Shown: positions 42,058 to 49,769 of the stretch, piece after piece
Layout of the letters: each line of letters opens with the position of its first letter
Position numbering within the stretch: the stretch's first letter is position 1
NCBI RefSeq assembly: GCF_002218085.1
Contig: NZ_BDUC01000005.1
Span: forward strand, 572,473 to 636,472
DNA: 64,000 nucleotides
Direction of reading: 5' to 3'
Source of the DNA: Tolypothrix sp. NIES-4075
GTDB taxonomy: Bacteria > Cyanobacteriota > Cyanobacteriia > Cyanobacteriales > Nostocaceae
The notes under the pieces: generated by a model
Seen by the model: only the letters and a program-made list of their open reading frames with translations
Database searches by the model: none
Told to the model about the DNA's origin: nothing
Made by a program: the position numbers and the translations under genes

Positions 42058-42339
42058 TCATCCCAGCAAACGCTTTAATCGTTTGTACACATCATCATCA
42101 TTGCGCTTGCCAACCAAAATTACTTCAACTAAATTCTCATCGTGAAAGAACCTGTAAACAATCCGATATTCGCCACTATCAACTCGATAATAACCCTGGT
42201 AGCCAGACAGATGCTCACTATCAGCAGGTAAAGGATCGACATTTAAAGCCAAGACTTTTTTAGCAATCTGCGCTGCTATCTTAGGCTGCAAACCGTTGAG
42301 AAAATCGAGAACAGTTGCTAAACCATCAAGCCTCGCCAT
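42058..42339 (-). CDS. RelE/ParE family toxin
   Basis: 93 residues. MARLDGLATVLDFLNGLQPK is the N-terminal helical pair, and the central SGYQGYYRVDSGEYRIVYRFFHDENLVEVILVGKRNDDDVYKRL (shown here in part only as GYYRVDSGEYRIVYRF and VILVGKRNDDDVY) is the RelE beta-sheet with Arg and Tyr residues typical of ribosome-dependent mRNA interferases. It overlaps the preceding antitoxin gene by 14 bp. Toxins of this size either cut mRNA in the ribosome A site (RelE) or act on gyrase (ParE); the R-x-x-Y-R run favours RelE. Intact, so the module is probably active. Confidence 0.88.
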   Translation of the reverse strand: MARLDGLATVLDFLNGLQPKIAAQIAKKVLALNVDPLPADSEHLSGYQGYYRVDSGEYRIVYRFFHDENLVEVILVGKRNDDDVYKRLKRLLG

Positions 42340-42595
42340 TAGCTAAACCTAAGAGTGCAGCAGTAAAAGCCTCACTGCCAACCATTGTTGATTGATTTAG
42401 GGCAACTTCAGCAGCTTGACCTAAAAGCATATCCTCTAATTCTGTGAGCCGATTAATTAATTTTTGGTAGCTTTCAGCCGAGATTATCACATGGCTTGGT
42501 CGTGATTGCTTTGTCAGTAAAACTGGCTCAATAGCAGCCTTGTCAAATACCTCACCGTGTTTGTTGCGAGCATCTGTAAGAGTGTAGGTCTGCAT
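42326..42595 (-). CDS. Phd/YefM family antitoxin
   Basis: 89 residues from the ATG at 42595 (MQTYTLTDARNKHGEVFDKA); a longer frame to 42697 would overlap the kinase gene and lacks family similarity. The N-terminal Phd/YefM DNA-binding fold is seen in TLTDARNKHGEVFD, PVLLTKQSRPSHVIISAESYQKL. The C-terminal tail (LGQAAEVALNQSTMVGSEAF) is the toxin-binding segment. Its 3' end overlaps the RelE gene start by 14 bp, consistent with translational coupling. The pair lies 53 bp downstream of the WD40-kinase stop on the same strand. Confidence 0.88.
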   Translation of the reverse strand: MQTYTLTDARNKHGEVFDKAAIEPVLLTKQSRPSHVIISAESYQKLINRLTELEDMLLGQAAEVALNQSTMVGSEAFTAALLGLANGEA

Positions 42596-42647
42596 GGTTA
42601 GAACTGATGCGTGGCTATTTTGTACATTTTGTCTATATTTTACCAGA

Positions 42648-44504
42648 TTAATCGCACTGCCAAATTTTGATAGTGTTGTCAGCACTGCCACTGGCAAGGG
42701 TCATACCATCTGGACTGAAAGCGACGGAATAAACCAAGCTAGAATGCCCGTGTAGGGTACGGATTTCCTGTCCGGTTGCCAGATTCCACAGTTTGATGCT
42801 GTTGTCATCACTGCCACTGGCAAGGGTTGCACCATCGCGACTCAAAGCGACGCAACGAACCGAGTCTGAATGCCCCTTCAGGGTGCGGATCTCCTGTCCG
42901 GTTGTTATACGCCACAGTTTGATAGTGTTGTCAACACAGGCACTGGCAAGGGTTACACCATCGGGACTCAAAGCAACAGAATAAACCCAGGCGGAATGCC
43001 CCCTGAAGGTGCGGATTTGCTGTCCGGTTGCTAAATTCCACAGTTTAATAGTCCTATCAACACTGCCACTGGCGACAATATTACTATCGGGACTTATGGC
43101 GACAGAATTAACCGGGTAGGAATGCCCCTCTAAGGTGCGGATTTGCTGTCCGGTTGCCAAATTCCACAGTTTAATGGTGTTGTCACCACTCCCACTGGCA
43201 AGAATTACACCATCGGGACTTATAGCAACGGAACGAACCGAGTTTGAATGCTTGTCCAAATTCGACATTTCCCATCCGGTTGCCAGATTCCACAGTTTAA
43301 TGTTATTGTCAGCACTACCACTGGCAAGGGTTATACCATCGGGGCTTATAGCAAGGGAACAAACCCAGTCGGAATGCCACTGTAGGGTGCGGATTATTTG
43401 TCCAGTTGCCAAATTCCACAGTTTAATGCTGTTGTCATTACTCCCACTAGCAAGGGTTTCACCATCGGGGCTGATAGCGACCGCACGAACCAAGTCGGAA
43501 TGACCCTGAAGCGTGTAAACAAGTTGCCAATTCCGGGGTTTTGGTCGTAGAGAGACAATTATCGGCGCTGGTTTTGGAGTATAATTGCTTTTTGCTGTCG
43601 GGGTGGTTACTTGTTTCAATGCTGCAAGCACTTCATTAACTGACTGATATCGCTCTTTCACATAGTCTTTTAGCAACTTATCCAAAACTTGACTTAACTG
43701 GGTGCTGACATCTTTGCCTTTTTGCCGCAGATGTTCTCTCCAAAGCCACTTACCCTCTAACGGATCGTAAAGTTCATCCACTTCGACTTGAGTTAGTAGA
43801 TGTATGCAAGTCACGCCTAAACTATACAAATCACTAGCAGGATAAGCTTTACCACTACGCAGTTGTTCCATTGCTGCATATCCTTGTGTACCAGCTTTTG
43901 TCCCAGTTTTGGTTAAAGCAGTATCGATCAACTGTTTCGCAACGCCAAAGTCGATTAACACTAACTTGCCATCTATCTGACGGCGTAAAATGTTTGTTGG
44001 CTTGATATCCCGGTGAATCACCTGCTGCTGATGCACAAATTGCAGCACAGGTAACAAATCATGCAACAATTCCCTAATTTGTGACTCGCTAAAAGCGCCG
44101 CGCTGTGCCAATTCCTGTGATAAATCTTGCCCATCGATAAATTGCTGCACCAGATACAAGCGTTTATCTTGCTCAAAGTAGGCAAACAGCGTCGGAATCT
44201 GCGGATGCTGTTCTCCCAATTGTAATAATTGCCTTGCTTCTTGTTCAAACAACTCCGTAGCTTTCGCCATTGCTTGGGAATTGCCTTGAATTTCTGGTAA
44301 AGGGAAAAATTGCTTGATGACGCAACGAGCATTTAGCCGATATGCATCAACAGCTAAGAAAGTTCTGCCAAATCCCCCTTGACTAATTGGCTGAATCGCT
44401 TGATATTGATTTTTCAAGAGCAACTGTGAGCCACAAGTTAAGCAAAATTTTGTTGCATCTGGGTTTTGTGGCTTTTGGCAATCGGGATTGAGGCAATAAG
44501 TCAT
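42648..44504 (-). CDS. Serine/threonine protein kinase with seven WD40 repeats
   Basis: 618 residues. N-terminal zinc ribbon (CLNPDCQKPQNPDATKFCLTCG), kinase domain at about 30-290 (GQGGFGRTFLAVD, CVIKQFFP, VIHRDIKPTNIL, LIDFGVAK, GTQGYAAMEQL), a linker with KSNYTPKPAP, then about seven WD40 units at 325-618 (LASGSxDNxIKLWNLATGQ). The repeats are 126 bp long and very alike in DNA (42650-43510), so recent duplication or gene conversion is likely. Kinase-WD40 fusions are typical of filamentous cyanobacteria; the propeller probably binds partner proteins. It precedes a YefM/RelE module on the same strand and is a paralogue of the kinase at 40083. Confidence 0.93.
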   Translation of the reverse strand: MTYCLNPDCQKPQNPDATKFCLTCGSQLLLKNQYQAIQPISQGGFGRTFLAVDAYRLNARCVIKQFFPLPEIQGNSQAMAKATELFEQEARQLLQLGEQHPQIPTLFAYFEQDKRLYLVQQFIDGQDLSQELAQRGAFSESQIRELLHDLLPVLQFVHQQQVIHRDIKPTNILRRQIDGKLVLIDFGVAKQLIDTALTKTGTKAGTQGYAAMEQLRSGKAYPASDLYSLGVTCIHLLTQVEVDELYDPLEGKWLWREHLRQKGKDVSTQLSQVLDKLLKDYVKERYQSVNEVLAALKQVTTPTAKSNYTPKPAPIIVSLRPKPRNWQLVYTLQGHSDLVRAVAISPDGETLASGSNDNSIKLWNLATGQIIRTLQWHSDWVCSLAISPDGITLASGSADNNIKLWNLATGWEMSNLDKHSNSVRSVAISPDGVILASGSGDNTIKLWNLATGQQIRTLEGHSYPVNSVAISPDSNIVASGSVDRTIKLWNLATGQQIRTFRGHSAWVYSVALSPDGVTLASACVDNTIKLWRITTGQEIRTLKGHSDSVRCVALSRDGATLASGSDDNSIKLWNLATGQEIRTLHGHSSLVYSVAFSPDGMTLASGSADNTIKIWQCD

Positions 44505-44800
44505 ACTGGGGATGGTTGGCAGATTTTTTCTACATTAAGTGTTCCCAAAATTACTCTTGAATAATTTAAGGGTTGAAATTTAAACGCAGAGGAACACAGA
44601 GGTAAGCGCAAAGGTACGCGGAGAATTGGCGATCGCATTTATGAAATGCTCTTGTATAGCCGCATTCAGTCTGACGGAATTAAGGTATAGTTAAAGCGCT
44701 TATGACGAAGCTATTACCTAAGGGGGCTAAAACTAACCTTGTCTACAAGCTATAAAGTATGTCTAGATGAAACCATAAAGTTATTGAGGCGAAAATCTGT
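44505..44800. repeat. Intergenic stretch with dispersed repeat AAACGCAGAGGAACACAGAGG-type
   Basis: AAACGCAGAGGAACACAGAG (44581-44600) leads into a purine-rich run to about 44626. Related copies are at 52718-52765 and, inverted, at 57107-57146; a variant (ACGCAGATAAACGCAGATGG type) lies at 45295-45322. The rest of the gap holds the promoter of the YbjN gene; no frame is supported. Confidence 0.6.
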
Positions 44801-45268
44801 ATGACTAGCTACCAAACAAATCAAGAAGCGATCGCTACCGAGGAAGAAACCGCTGGTATCAACCATGTGGAAATAATCGAAAATGTCATCGATACCCTAG
44901 AACAAGATGACAGTGCAATGGTAAACCACGCCGCAGAAGGCGGTACTTTGTGGAAGTTTAAATACGGTAGTGTGGAAGTATTTGTCCAACTCAACGGGAC
45001 AACCGATGAAGATACGTTAACCGTTTGGTCTACGGTGTTAAAGTTACCCGCTAAAGATGAACCGAAATTGATGCGGCAACTATTGGAAATGAACTGCTCT
45101 AGCACTTTTGAAGCGCGTTTTGGTATTATTGAAAATCAAGTGGTTGTCATCGCCATACGCACTCTCGCGGACTTGTCTGCTGGCGAAGTTTCCCGTTTAA
45201 TTACCGTCGTCGCAAGTATCGCCGATAACAACGACGACACGTTACAATCTGAGTTTGGTGCAACTTAA
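44801..45268 (+). CDS. YbjN domain-containing protein
   Basis: 155 residues. After an acidic N-terminal 30 residues the YbjN fold (type III secretion chaperone-like) is recognisable: HVEIIENVIDTLEQDDSAMV, LWKFKYGSVEVFVQLNG, LPAKDEPKLMRQLLEMNC, then ARFGIIENQVVVIAIRTLADLSAGEVSRLI (in part). Cyanobacterial members are cytosolic and of unknown function. The gene starts at 44801 (MTSYQTNQEAIATEEE) and is followed after 41 bp by the lipoate-ligase-like gene on the same strand; the short gap is mostly a dispersed repeat. Confidence 0.85.
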   Translation: MTSYQTNQEAIATEEETAGINHVEIIENVIDTLEQDDSAMVNHAAEGGTLWKFKYGSVEVFVQLNGTTDEDTLTVWSTVLKLPAKDEPKLMRQLLEMNCSSTFEARFGIIENQVVVIAIRTLADLSAGEVSRLITVVASIADNNDDTLQSEFGAT

Positions 45269-45309
45269 AGTATTTGGGATTTTGGATTTTGAACCGCAGA
45301 TAAACGCAG

Positions 45310-46035
45310 ATGGACGCGGATAATAAGCAGGTTTGGCGACTAATTCCGCTATTAGAAGCACCAGGAAAAGTGCAGATGGCTATTGACGGCTGGTTGTTAG
45401 AACAGCATATCTTGGGATATCCCTCAAGTTTGCGGTTTTACACTTGGTCGCCACCCGCTATTTCTTTAGGCTATCATCAACGTCAATATCCCGCATATTG
45501 GCAGGATATTGTTTGGCAAGGTGAGAAACTAGAATTGGTGCGGCGTCCTACGGGTGGACGTGCTGTGCTGCATCAAGGTGATTTAACTTATGCTGTAGTG
45601 ACTTCCAGACTCAATGGAAGTCGTATTCAGATGTATGAAAAAATTTGCGAGTTTTTAATTCAAGGATGGCGATCGCTTAACGTAGAATTACACTACGGTA
45701 CAGCAGGACGCGGCTACATTCACAATCCTAACTGTTTTGGCACTGCAACTAGTGCAGATTTAGTTACAGTTGATAATTGCAAACTCATCGGTAGCGCTCA
45801 ACTGCGACGTGGTAACGCAATTCTACAACATGGTTCAATACGCTTGCAACCGAATGCAGAATTGTTTGCGGCTGTATTTGGTGCAGAATCTTTTACTTCT
45901 GTGCAACTTCCGCAAAACCTAACTAGAGAAACAATTATTGCCGCTTTAGTTGCAGCAGCTATTGATTGTTTTAATATTCAATTAGTTTTGCAACCCTTAT
46001 CAGAGGATGAGTGGAAACAGATTTTGGCTAAATAG
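45310..46035 (+). CDS. Lipoate-protein ligase A family (BPL/LplA/LipB) protein
   Basis: 241 residues. The biotin/lipoyl ligase fold is shown by QMAIDGWLLEQ, SLGYHQRQYPAYW, the signature RRPTGGRAVLHQGDLTYAVV and CFGTATSADLVTVDNCKLIGSAQLRR with the adenylate-binding lysine near residue 157. Members transfer lipoate or octanoate to carrier proteins of 2-oxoacid dehydrogenases and the glycine cleavage H protein. The C-terminal accessory domain of E. coli LplA is absent, so it may act on octanoyl groups like LipM or scavenge lipoate. The start ATG at 45310 lies inside a dispersed repeat (CAGATGGACGCGGATAA), so the N-terminal five residues derive from it. Confidence 0.87.
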   Translation: MDADNKQVWRLIPLLEAPGKVQMAIDGWLLEQHILGYPSSLRFYTWSPPAISLGYHQRQYPAYWQDIVWQGEKLELVRRPTGGRAVLHQGDLTYAVVTSRLNGSRIQMYEKICEFLIQGWRSLNVELHYGTAGRGYIHNPNCFGTATSADLVTVDNCKLIGSAQLRRGNAILQHGSIRLQPNAELFAAVFGAESFTSVQLPQNLTRETIIAALVAAAIDCFNIQLVLQPLSEDEWKQILAK

Positions 46036-46099
46036 ATGATTTGAGCAAAATATCACACAACAGGCTTTCTAATTTCCGTTAGTTGTGCGTAAGTCTCGT

Positions 46100-46132
46100 A
46101 AAAAAATAAGTCCTGGTTGCGAAAACCAGAAC
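46100..46132 (-). terminator. Rho-independent terminator of the Hlip operon
   Basis: On the minus strand GTTCTGGTT (46132-46124) pairs with AACCAGGAC (46118-46110) with one wobble and a 5-nt loop, followed by TTATTTTTTT. It lies 34 bp after the stop of the 79-residue protein. Confidence 0.85.
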
Positions 46133-46165
46133 TTTCATTGCATCTTAAAAGCTGGATGAAAATCC

Positions 46166-46405
46166 TTATACGATGTGGATGAAAACACCTGCCAAAAGAT
46201 AACCTGTTGCACCAATAGCAATTAATAAATAGGTGAAAAATCTGCCAAATTCCGGGTTTTGTCCTAATACTTTATCTTCTTTACCCGCTGTGAAAAACAA
46301 TGACCAAGCTTGGTTGACATTGATTGTCTTAAAGCTGTTGAAATCAGGTCTAAATACAACGGGTCCAAGTAGGTCTTTTTTGGGAAAGTCAAAATCAGTT
46401 CTCAT
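46166..46405 (-). CDS. Small single-helix membrane protein co-transcribed with Hlip
   Basis: 79 residues (MRTDFDFPKKDLLGPVVFRP). The N-terminal 50 residues are soluble; residues about 53-78 form one membrane helix (FFTYLLIAIGATGYLLAGVFIHI). It lacks the E-x-x-N-x-R chlorophyll-binding motif of Hlips, so it is not one itself. It lies 53 bp after the Hlip gene on the same strand and before a shared terminator, so both are made from one transcript. A role with the Hlip in photosystem assembly or photoprotection, such as an Hlip partner in the thylakoid membrane, is inferred from context only. Confidence 0.75.
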   Translation of the reverse strand: MRTDFDFPKKDLLGPVVFRPDFNSFKTINVNQAWSLFFTAGKEDKVLGQNPEFGRFFTYLLIAIGATGYLLAGVFIHIV

Positions 46406-46458
46406 TGTATTTCTCCAAATTTAATTTAAATTTATTTGTTGATGTCTGCGTAGCTAGA

Positions 46459-46671
46459 TTAGAGGATTGTTAACCAGGCGATCGCACCATGTCCGGTGAA
46501 AACTTCGATGGCTATGAGTGCAACAAAGCCAATCATTGCTAAACGACCATTCAGCTTTTCTGCATACTCGGTGAAACCAAAGCCTGGGTTTTGGTCTACG
46601 TACATTTTTGGCTCAATTGCGTAGTTATTCAGGCGGTTTTGTTCTTCTACTACATAGCTGCGTGATGTCAT
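46459..46671 (-). CDS. High-light-inducible protein (Hlip/Scp)
   Basis: 70 residues. One-helix member of the light-harvesting superfamily. The chlorophyll-binding motif is intact in YAEKLNGRLAMIGFVALIAIEVFTGHG (shown as AEKLNGRLAMIGF: Glu, Asn and Arg in the E-x-x-N-x-R array). The N-terminal RLNNYAIEPKMYVD is typical of HliA/B-type proteins that attach to photosystem II assembly intermediates and quench excess energy. It is the first gene of a two-gene transcript ended by the terminator at 46100-46132. An HLR1-like element at 46706-46723 in its promoter suggests control by RpaB, hence induction by high light. Confidence 0.95.
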   Translation of the reverse strand: MTSRSYVVEEQNRLNNYAIEPKMYVDQNPGFGFTEYAEKLNGRLAMIGFVALIAIEVFTGHGAIAWLTIL

Positions 46672-46705
46672 GGTTTTTTTCCTTAAGTTTGTTTTCTTGT
46701 TAAAT

Positions 46706-46723
46706 AATGTAACACTATGTTAA
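46706..46723 (-). promoter_or_regulatory. HLR1-like site (RpaB operator) upstream of the Hlip gene
   Basis: On the minus strand TTAACATAGTGTTACATT matches the HLR1 consensus (two K-TTACA-WW octamers separated by 2 nt) at 15 of 16 fixed positions; the first octamer has one mismatch. It ends 35 bp before the Hlip ATG. HLR1 is the known binding site of RpaB in cyanobacterial high-light genes. Confidence 0.65.
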
Positions 46724-46822
46724 GAAAGTTTGCAATAGGTTGACAGATAAAATATTTTTATCAAGCGTATAAGGTGTGTTTGAGAGTGGCAAAATTAAGA
46801 TAGGACTTACAAAGAATGATGG

Positions 46823-46882
46823 AACGAACCGCCTTGGCGCTAGTAGCCTCTCCCTTTGGGAGAAGACGCCAAGGACGCCAAG
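46823..46882. repeat. Hairpin repeat with a nested hairpin
   Basis: AACGAACCGCCTTGGCG (46823-46839) and CGCCAAGGACGCCAAG (46867-46882) pair through CCTTGGCG/CGCCAAGG, with an inner hairpin CTCTCCC/GGGAGA in the loop. A copy without the inner part is at 60554-60584 (inverted). Confidence 0.65.
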
Positions 46883-46947
46883 ATTCATAGGTTAGAGAGA
46901 GTTTTTGCGTAAGTCAGGTAAGAATATTTCTCGGTTTCAAAGATAGA

Positions 46948-48024
46948 ATGGCGCGTAAAGGTTACACTCTCCCGGTTTTCGCTGTTGCTGCGGCAAAGGC
47001 AGCTTTATTGCGTTTGCAAAACGGTACGGATGTGATATCGTCGGTGAGGCTGGATTTGCTTGGTGATGATGCTGAGATTTTGGTTGAGCAAGTGGCTAGT
47101 TTAGAATTAATGAGTGCGTTGGCGATCGCTCTGTCCGATCCAGGTGATAATTTGGATTTGACGAGGAATACTCCTATTTGGGTATGGGTGAAGCTATTAC
47201 CACGACAAGATGAGGCTTTGGTTTTAGAAGCGGGTGAGGGATTGGGGAAAACCGCAGCGGGAGAAGCTGCTATTTATAGTTATGCGCTACGACTTTTTGA
47301 AGCGAATTTGTTACCGCTAATTCCTGAAGATAAAACTGCGATCGTGCGGATTATTCTTCCTGAAGGTCGTCAACTCGCTCAACGCACATCTAATGCAGCT
47401 TTTGGTATCTTAGAGGGTTTGGCGTTGTTGGGAACTAGTGGGATTTCTCAACCGATGAGTGCTGCTGACCACTTAGAAGAATTTCGCGCTATTTTGCAAG
47501 ACAAAGTGCAGCGTTTTCCCAACTTGGTATTTTGTATTGGTAGCAATGGTTACTCTGTGGCGCAGCGTTTAGGCATTCCAGAAGAAATTATAGTTTCAAC
47601 GGGTAACTGGCTGGGTGCAATGCTGGTAGAAGCGGGACTTTATCAAGCTGAATCAGTGCTGTTGCTGGGATACCAAGGAAAATTGATTAAGCTAGCAGGG
47701 GGAATTTTTAATACATCAAGTCACCTGGCGGATGCTAAGTTAGAAATTATTGCAGCTGCTGTTGCTCTTAAAGGTGATATTTCAGCAGTTCAAGCAATTT
47801 TGCAACTGAAGACGGCTGATGAAGCGTATAAAAAGTTGGTGGAACTCAAGTTGGCAGATGCGGTGTTTACTGCTTTAGCTGAAAAGATTAGCCAGAAAGC
47901 AGAGAATTACGTGAAAAAGTATGCAGATTACTCTTTGAAGGTGGGGGTAATTTTGTTTGACCGTCAAGGCAAAATCATTAGTCAGGATACAAAAGCTAAG
48001 GAATTGCTTGATTTTTCTTCGTAG
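46948..48024 (+). CDS. cbiD: CbiD, cobalt-precorrin-5B C1-methyltransferase
   Basis: 358 residues. CbiD methylates C-1 of cobalt-precorrin-5B with SAM in the anaerobic (early cobalt) route to cobalamin. Family features seen: RKGYTLPVFAVAAAKAALLRLQNG at the start (TG-T-AxAxKAA pattern), GLGKTAAGEAAIYSYALRLF, VRIILPEGRQLAQRTSNAAFGILEGLALLGTSGISQPMS (shown as separate parts: GRQLAQRTSNAAFGI and LALLGTSGISQPMS), and LLLGYQGKLIKLAGGIFNTSSHLADAK in the core. The frame runs to 48024 with a normal length. No cobalamin riboswitch is visible in the 275-bp leader. It stands alone. Confidence 0.93.
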   Translation: MARKGYTLPVFAVAAAKAALLRLQNGTDVISSVRLDLLGDDAEILVEQVASLELMSALAIALSDPGDNLDLTRNTPIWVWVKLLPRQDEALVLEAGEGLGKTAAGEAAIYSYALRLFEANLLPLIPEDKTAIVRIILPEGRQLAQRTSNAAFGILEGLALLGTSGISQPMSAADHLEEFRAILQDKVQRFPNLVFCIGSNGYSVAQRLGIPEEIIVSTGNWLGAMLVEAGLYQAESVLLLGYQGKLIKLAGGIFNTSSHLADAKLEIIAAAVALKGDISAVQAILQLKTADEAYKKLVELKLADAVFTALAEKISQKAENYVKKYADYSLKVGVILFDRQGKIISQDTKAKELLDFSS

Positions 48025-48207
48025 AAGTTATTAAGAGCGATCGCGTATTTGTCCAACGATAAGCGACTTCAACAAACTCTAAGAATGCCTGTTTCGATAA
48101 GCTTTTCTTTCACATGCTGAGTTATCCGCCAAAACCCACACTAACATTTAATTGTACAAGTCTGGCGGCGATAGTACATACAAGGTTATGTCCTATACCT
48201 TGACCAT
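48025..48207. other. Gene-free region after cbiD
   Basis: No credible frame. Ends at the MITE-like element at 48208. With the following 300 bp it makes up a 490-bp gap before the P450 gene. Confidence 0.5.
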
Positions 48208-48300
48208 TAGACATCTGGTGGAAAAGATGTAGAGACGCGAAATTTCGCGTCTCTACAAAGGATTTCGGGCAACGCAGAATTAATTTCCACCAGATGTCTA
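48208..48300. mobile_element. MITE-like element with 17-bp inverted ends and a perfect 30-bp palindrome inside
   Basis: TAGACATCTGGTGGAAA (48208-48224) and TTTCCACCAGATGTCTA (48284-48300) are perfect inverted repeats. If the outermost TA pairs are read as a target duplication, the pattern would fit an IS630/Tc1-type parent. At 48228-48257 lies a perfect palindrome built from TGTAGAGACGCGAAA and its complement, related to the nested element at 37099-37215. No transposase is present. Confidence 0.7.
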
Positions 48301-48333
48301 TTGAAGATTCGCATCATGATTAGAAAAACCAAG

Positions 48334-48378
48334 GCGGTTAAAACCGCAAAGTCTGCCGGATAGAAACTTCTATCCGGC
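48334..48378. terminator. Two adjacent hairpins downstream of cbiD, possible bidirectional terminator
   Basis: GCGGTT/AACCGC (48334-48347) and a perfect 11-bp stem GCCGGATAGAA/TTCTATCCGGC (48355-48378) lie between cbiD and the convergent P450 gene. Neither has a long T run, so termination is only suggested. Confidence 0.45.
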
Positions 48379-48515
48379 GAGCGATCGCGCCCGTGTCGCT
48401 TTTCGCTCAGGTGGCATATACGCGCTCGTTTCCCGCATACCATTTTTTTATGAAACTTTTTCATAATCAGAATTTCAAAATTTATGGCGACAAAATGGTA
48501 TGACTTGAGCTAAAG

Positions 48516-49769
48516 CTAGAACTTTACGGGTAGCGAATCGAACCCCTTCAAAATCAGAGTTGTATGTTTTGTTGGAATAGCTTGCTTATCCGGATCGAAG
48601 CTGAGATTCGGTAGTCTTCTAAGTAATGTGGTGAAGCAAATAGTTAACTCCATGCGAGCTAAAACTGCTCCCAGACAAGAGTGAATGCCTGAACCAAACC
48701 CAAGGTGTTCGTTGGGCGATCGCGTAATATTGAAAACGTCCGGTGAGTCAAACTTCTGGGGGTCATGATTCGCCGCCCCAAGCCCCAGTGCGATGACGCT
48801 ACCCTTAGGGATATCCTTACCGCCAATCGTCAGGTCAAGTTTTGCAATCCGAAAGAAAAAAGGAACGGAGGTATCGAAACGGATCATTTCTTCGACAGCG
48901 GAATTGATCAGAGTCGGATTTTGTTGCAGTTTTTGCAGTTGGTCTGGATGATTCAGCAGTGCATTCACCCCATTGGAAATCTGGTCTGTGGTGGTCAACA
49001 GACCTGCAATTAAGATCTGAATGCATTGAGATGGGAGTTCCTCAAGATTAAATCCCTGCTCTTGGTAGGCGACCGTCAGCAGGCTAATCATGTCGGTTCC
49101 GGGTTGCCGATGCCGTTCTGAAATCAGTTGCCTGATTAGTGCAGAAAACTGTGCGGCAGCTCGGTCTGCATGAAGTGCAAATTCTTCAATATTTTCGCCG
49201 CCCGGTGAGCCAAAAAATGTGCCAATATCCATAGCCCATTTGATGAAGTTCGCTCTGTCGGTTTCTGGCACGCCAAATATCTTAGTAAGAATGAGCGTTG
49301 GTAGTGGTACTGACAAATCGGATACAACATTCATGCAGCCTTGATTTTGAACGTTATCCAACAATTGATCGGTGGTATTCTGGATAATGGATCGCCAGCT
49401 TTCTATTGCACGTGTTGTAAATCCCTGATTGGCGAACTTCCGCAGTCTGGTGTGGTCAGGTGGATCTTGCTCAACCAACATTTTTGACATCATATGAAGG
49501 AAATTCTGGATCAGGTTGACATCCAAAGAACCTAACTGATTGATAAACAATGCTGTGCGGTCTGAACTCAAACGCTCATCCTGTAAAGCCGCTTTAACAT
49601 CTCTATAGCGTGTCAAAATCCAGTAGCCAAAAGACTCACAATAGTGAACGGGGTCTTCTTCACGCATCCGTTTGAAGAGTGGATAGGAATTGACCAAAGC
49701 GGATGGTGCAAACAGATCGTAGGTTTGCTGGTTTGCTCTTGCTGGCATATTCAAGTGTTGTGAATTCAT
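48516..49769 (-). CDS. Cytochrome P450
   Basis: 417 residues, no membrane anchor, so a soluble bacterial class I type. The haem-binding loop is FGSGIHSCLGAVLARMEL with Cys365. The K-helix E-x-x-R is Glu294-Arg297 (EEMIRFDTS). The I-helix reads AGLLTTTDQISNG, where the usual acid-threonine pair is replaced by Thr-Thr, so oxygen activation may differ. QDPPDHTRLRKFANQGFTTR is the normal C-helix block. It resembles the CYP107/biotin-type bacterial P450s. No ferredoxin or reductase gene is adjacent. The substrate is unknown. It sits in an otherwise gene-poor stretch with large gaps on both sides. Confidence 0.93.
   Translation of the reverse strand: MNSQHLNMPARANQQTYDLFAPSALVNSYPLFKRMREEDPVHYCESFGYWILTRYRDVKAALQDERLSSDRTALFINQLGSLDVNLIQNFLHMMSKMLVEQDPPDHTRLRKFANQGFTTRAIESWRSIIQNTTDQLLDNVQNQGCMNVVSDLSVPLPTLILTKIFGVPETDRANFIKWAMDIGTFFGSPGGENIEEFALHADRAAAQFSALIRQLISERHRQPGTDMISLLTVAYQEQGFNLEELPSQCIQILIAGLLTTTDQISNGVNALLNHPDQLQKLQQNPTLINSAVEEMIRFDTSVPFFFRIAKLDLTIGGKDIPKGSVIALGLGAANHDPQKFDSPDVFNITRSPNEHLGFGSGIHSCLGAVLARMELTICFTTLLRRLPNLSFDPDKQAIPTKHTTLILKGFDSLPVKF

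Noticed and set aside
46672..46947. Cobalamin riboswitch upstream of cbiD
   Set aside because: No B12-box sequence or riboswitch-like fold was seen; the space is taken by the Hlip promoter and a hairpin repeat.
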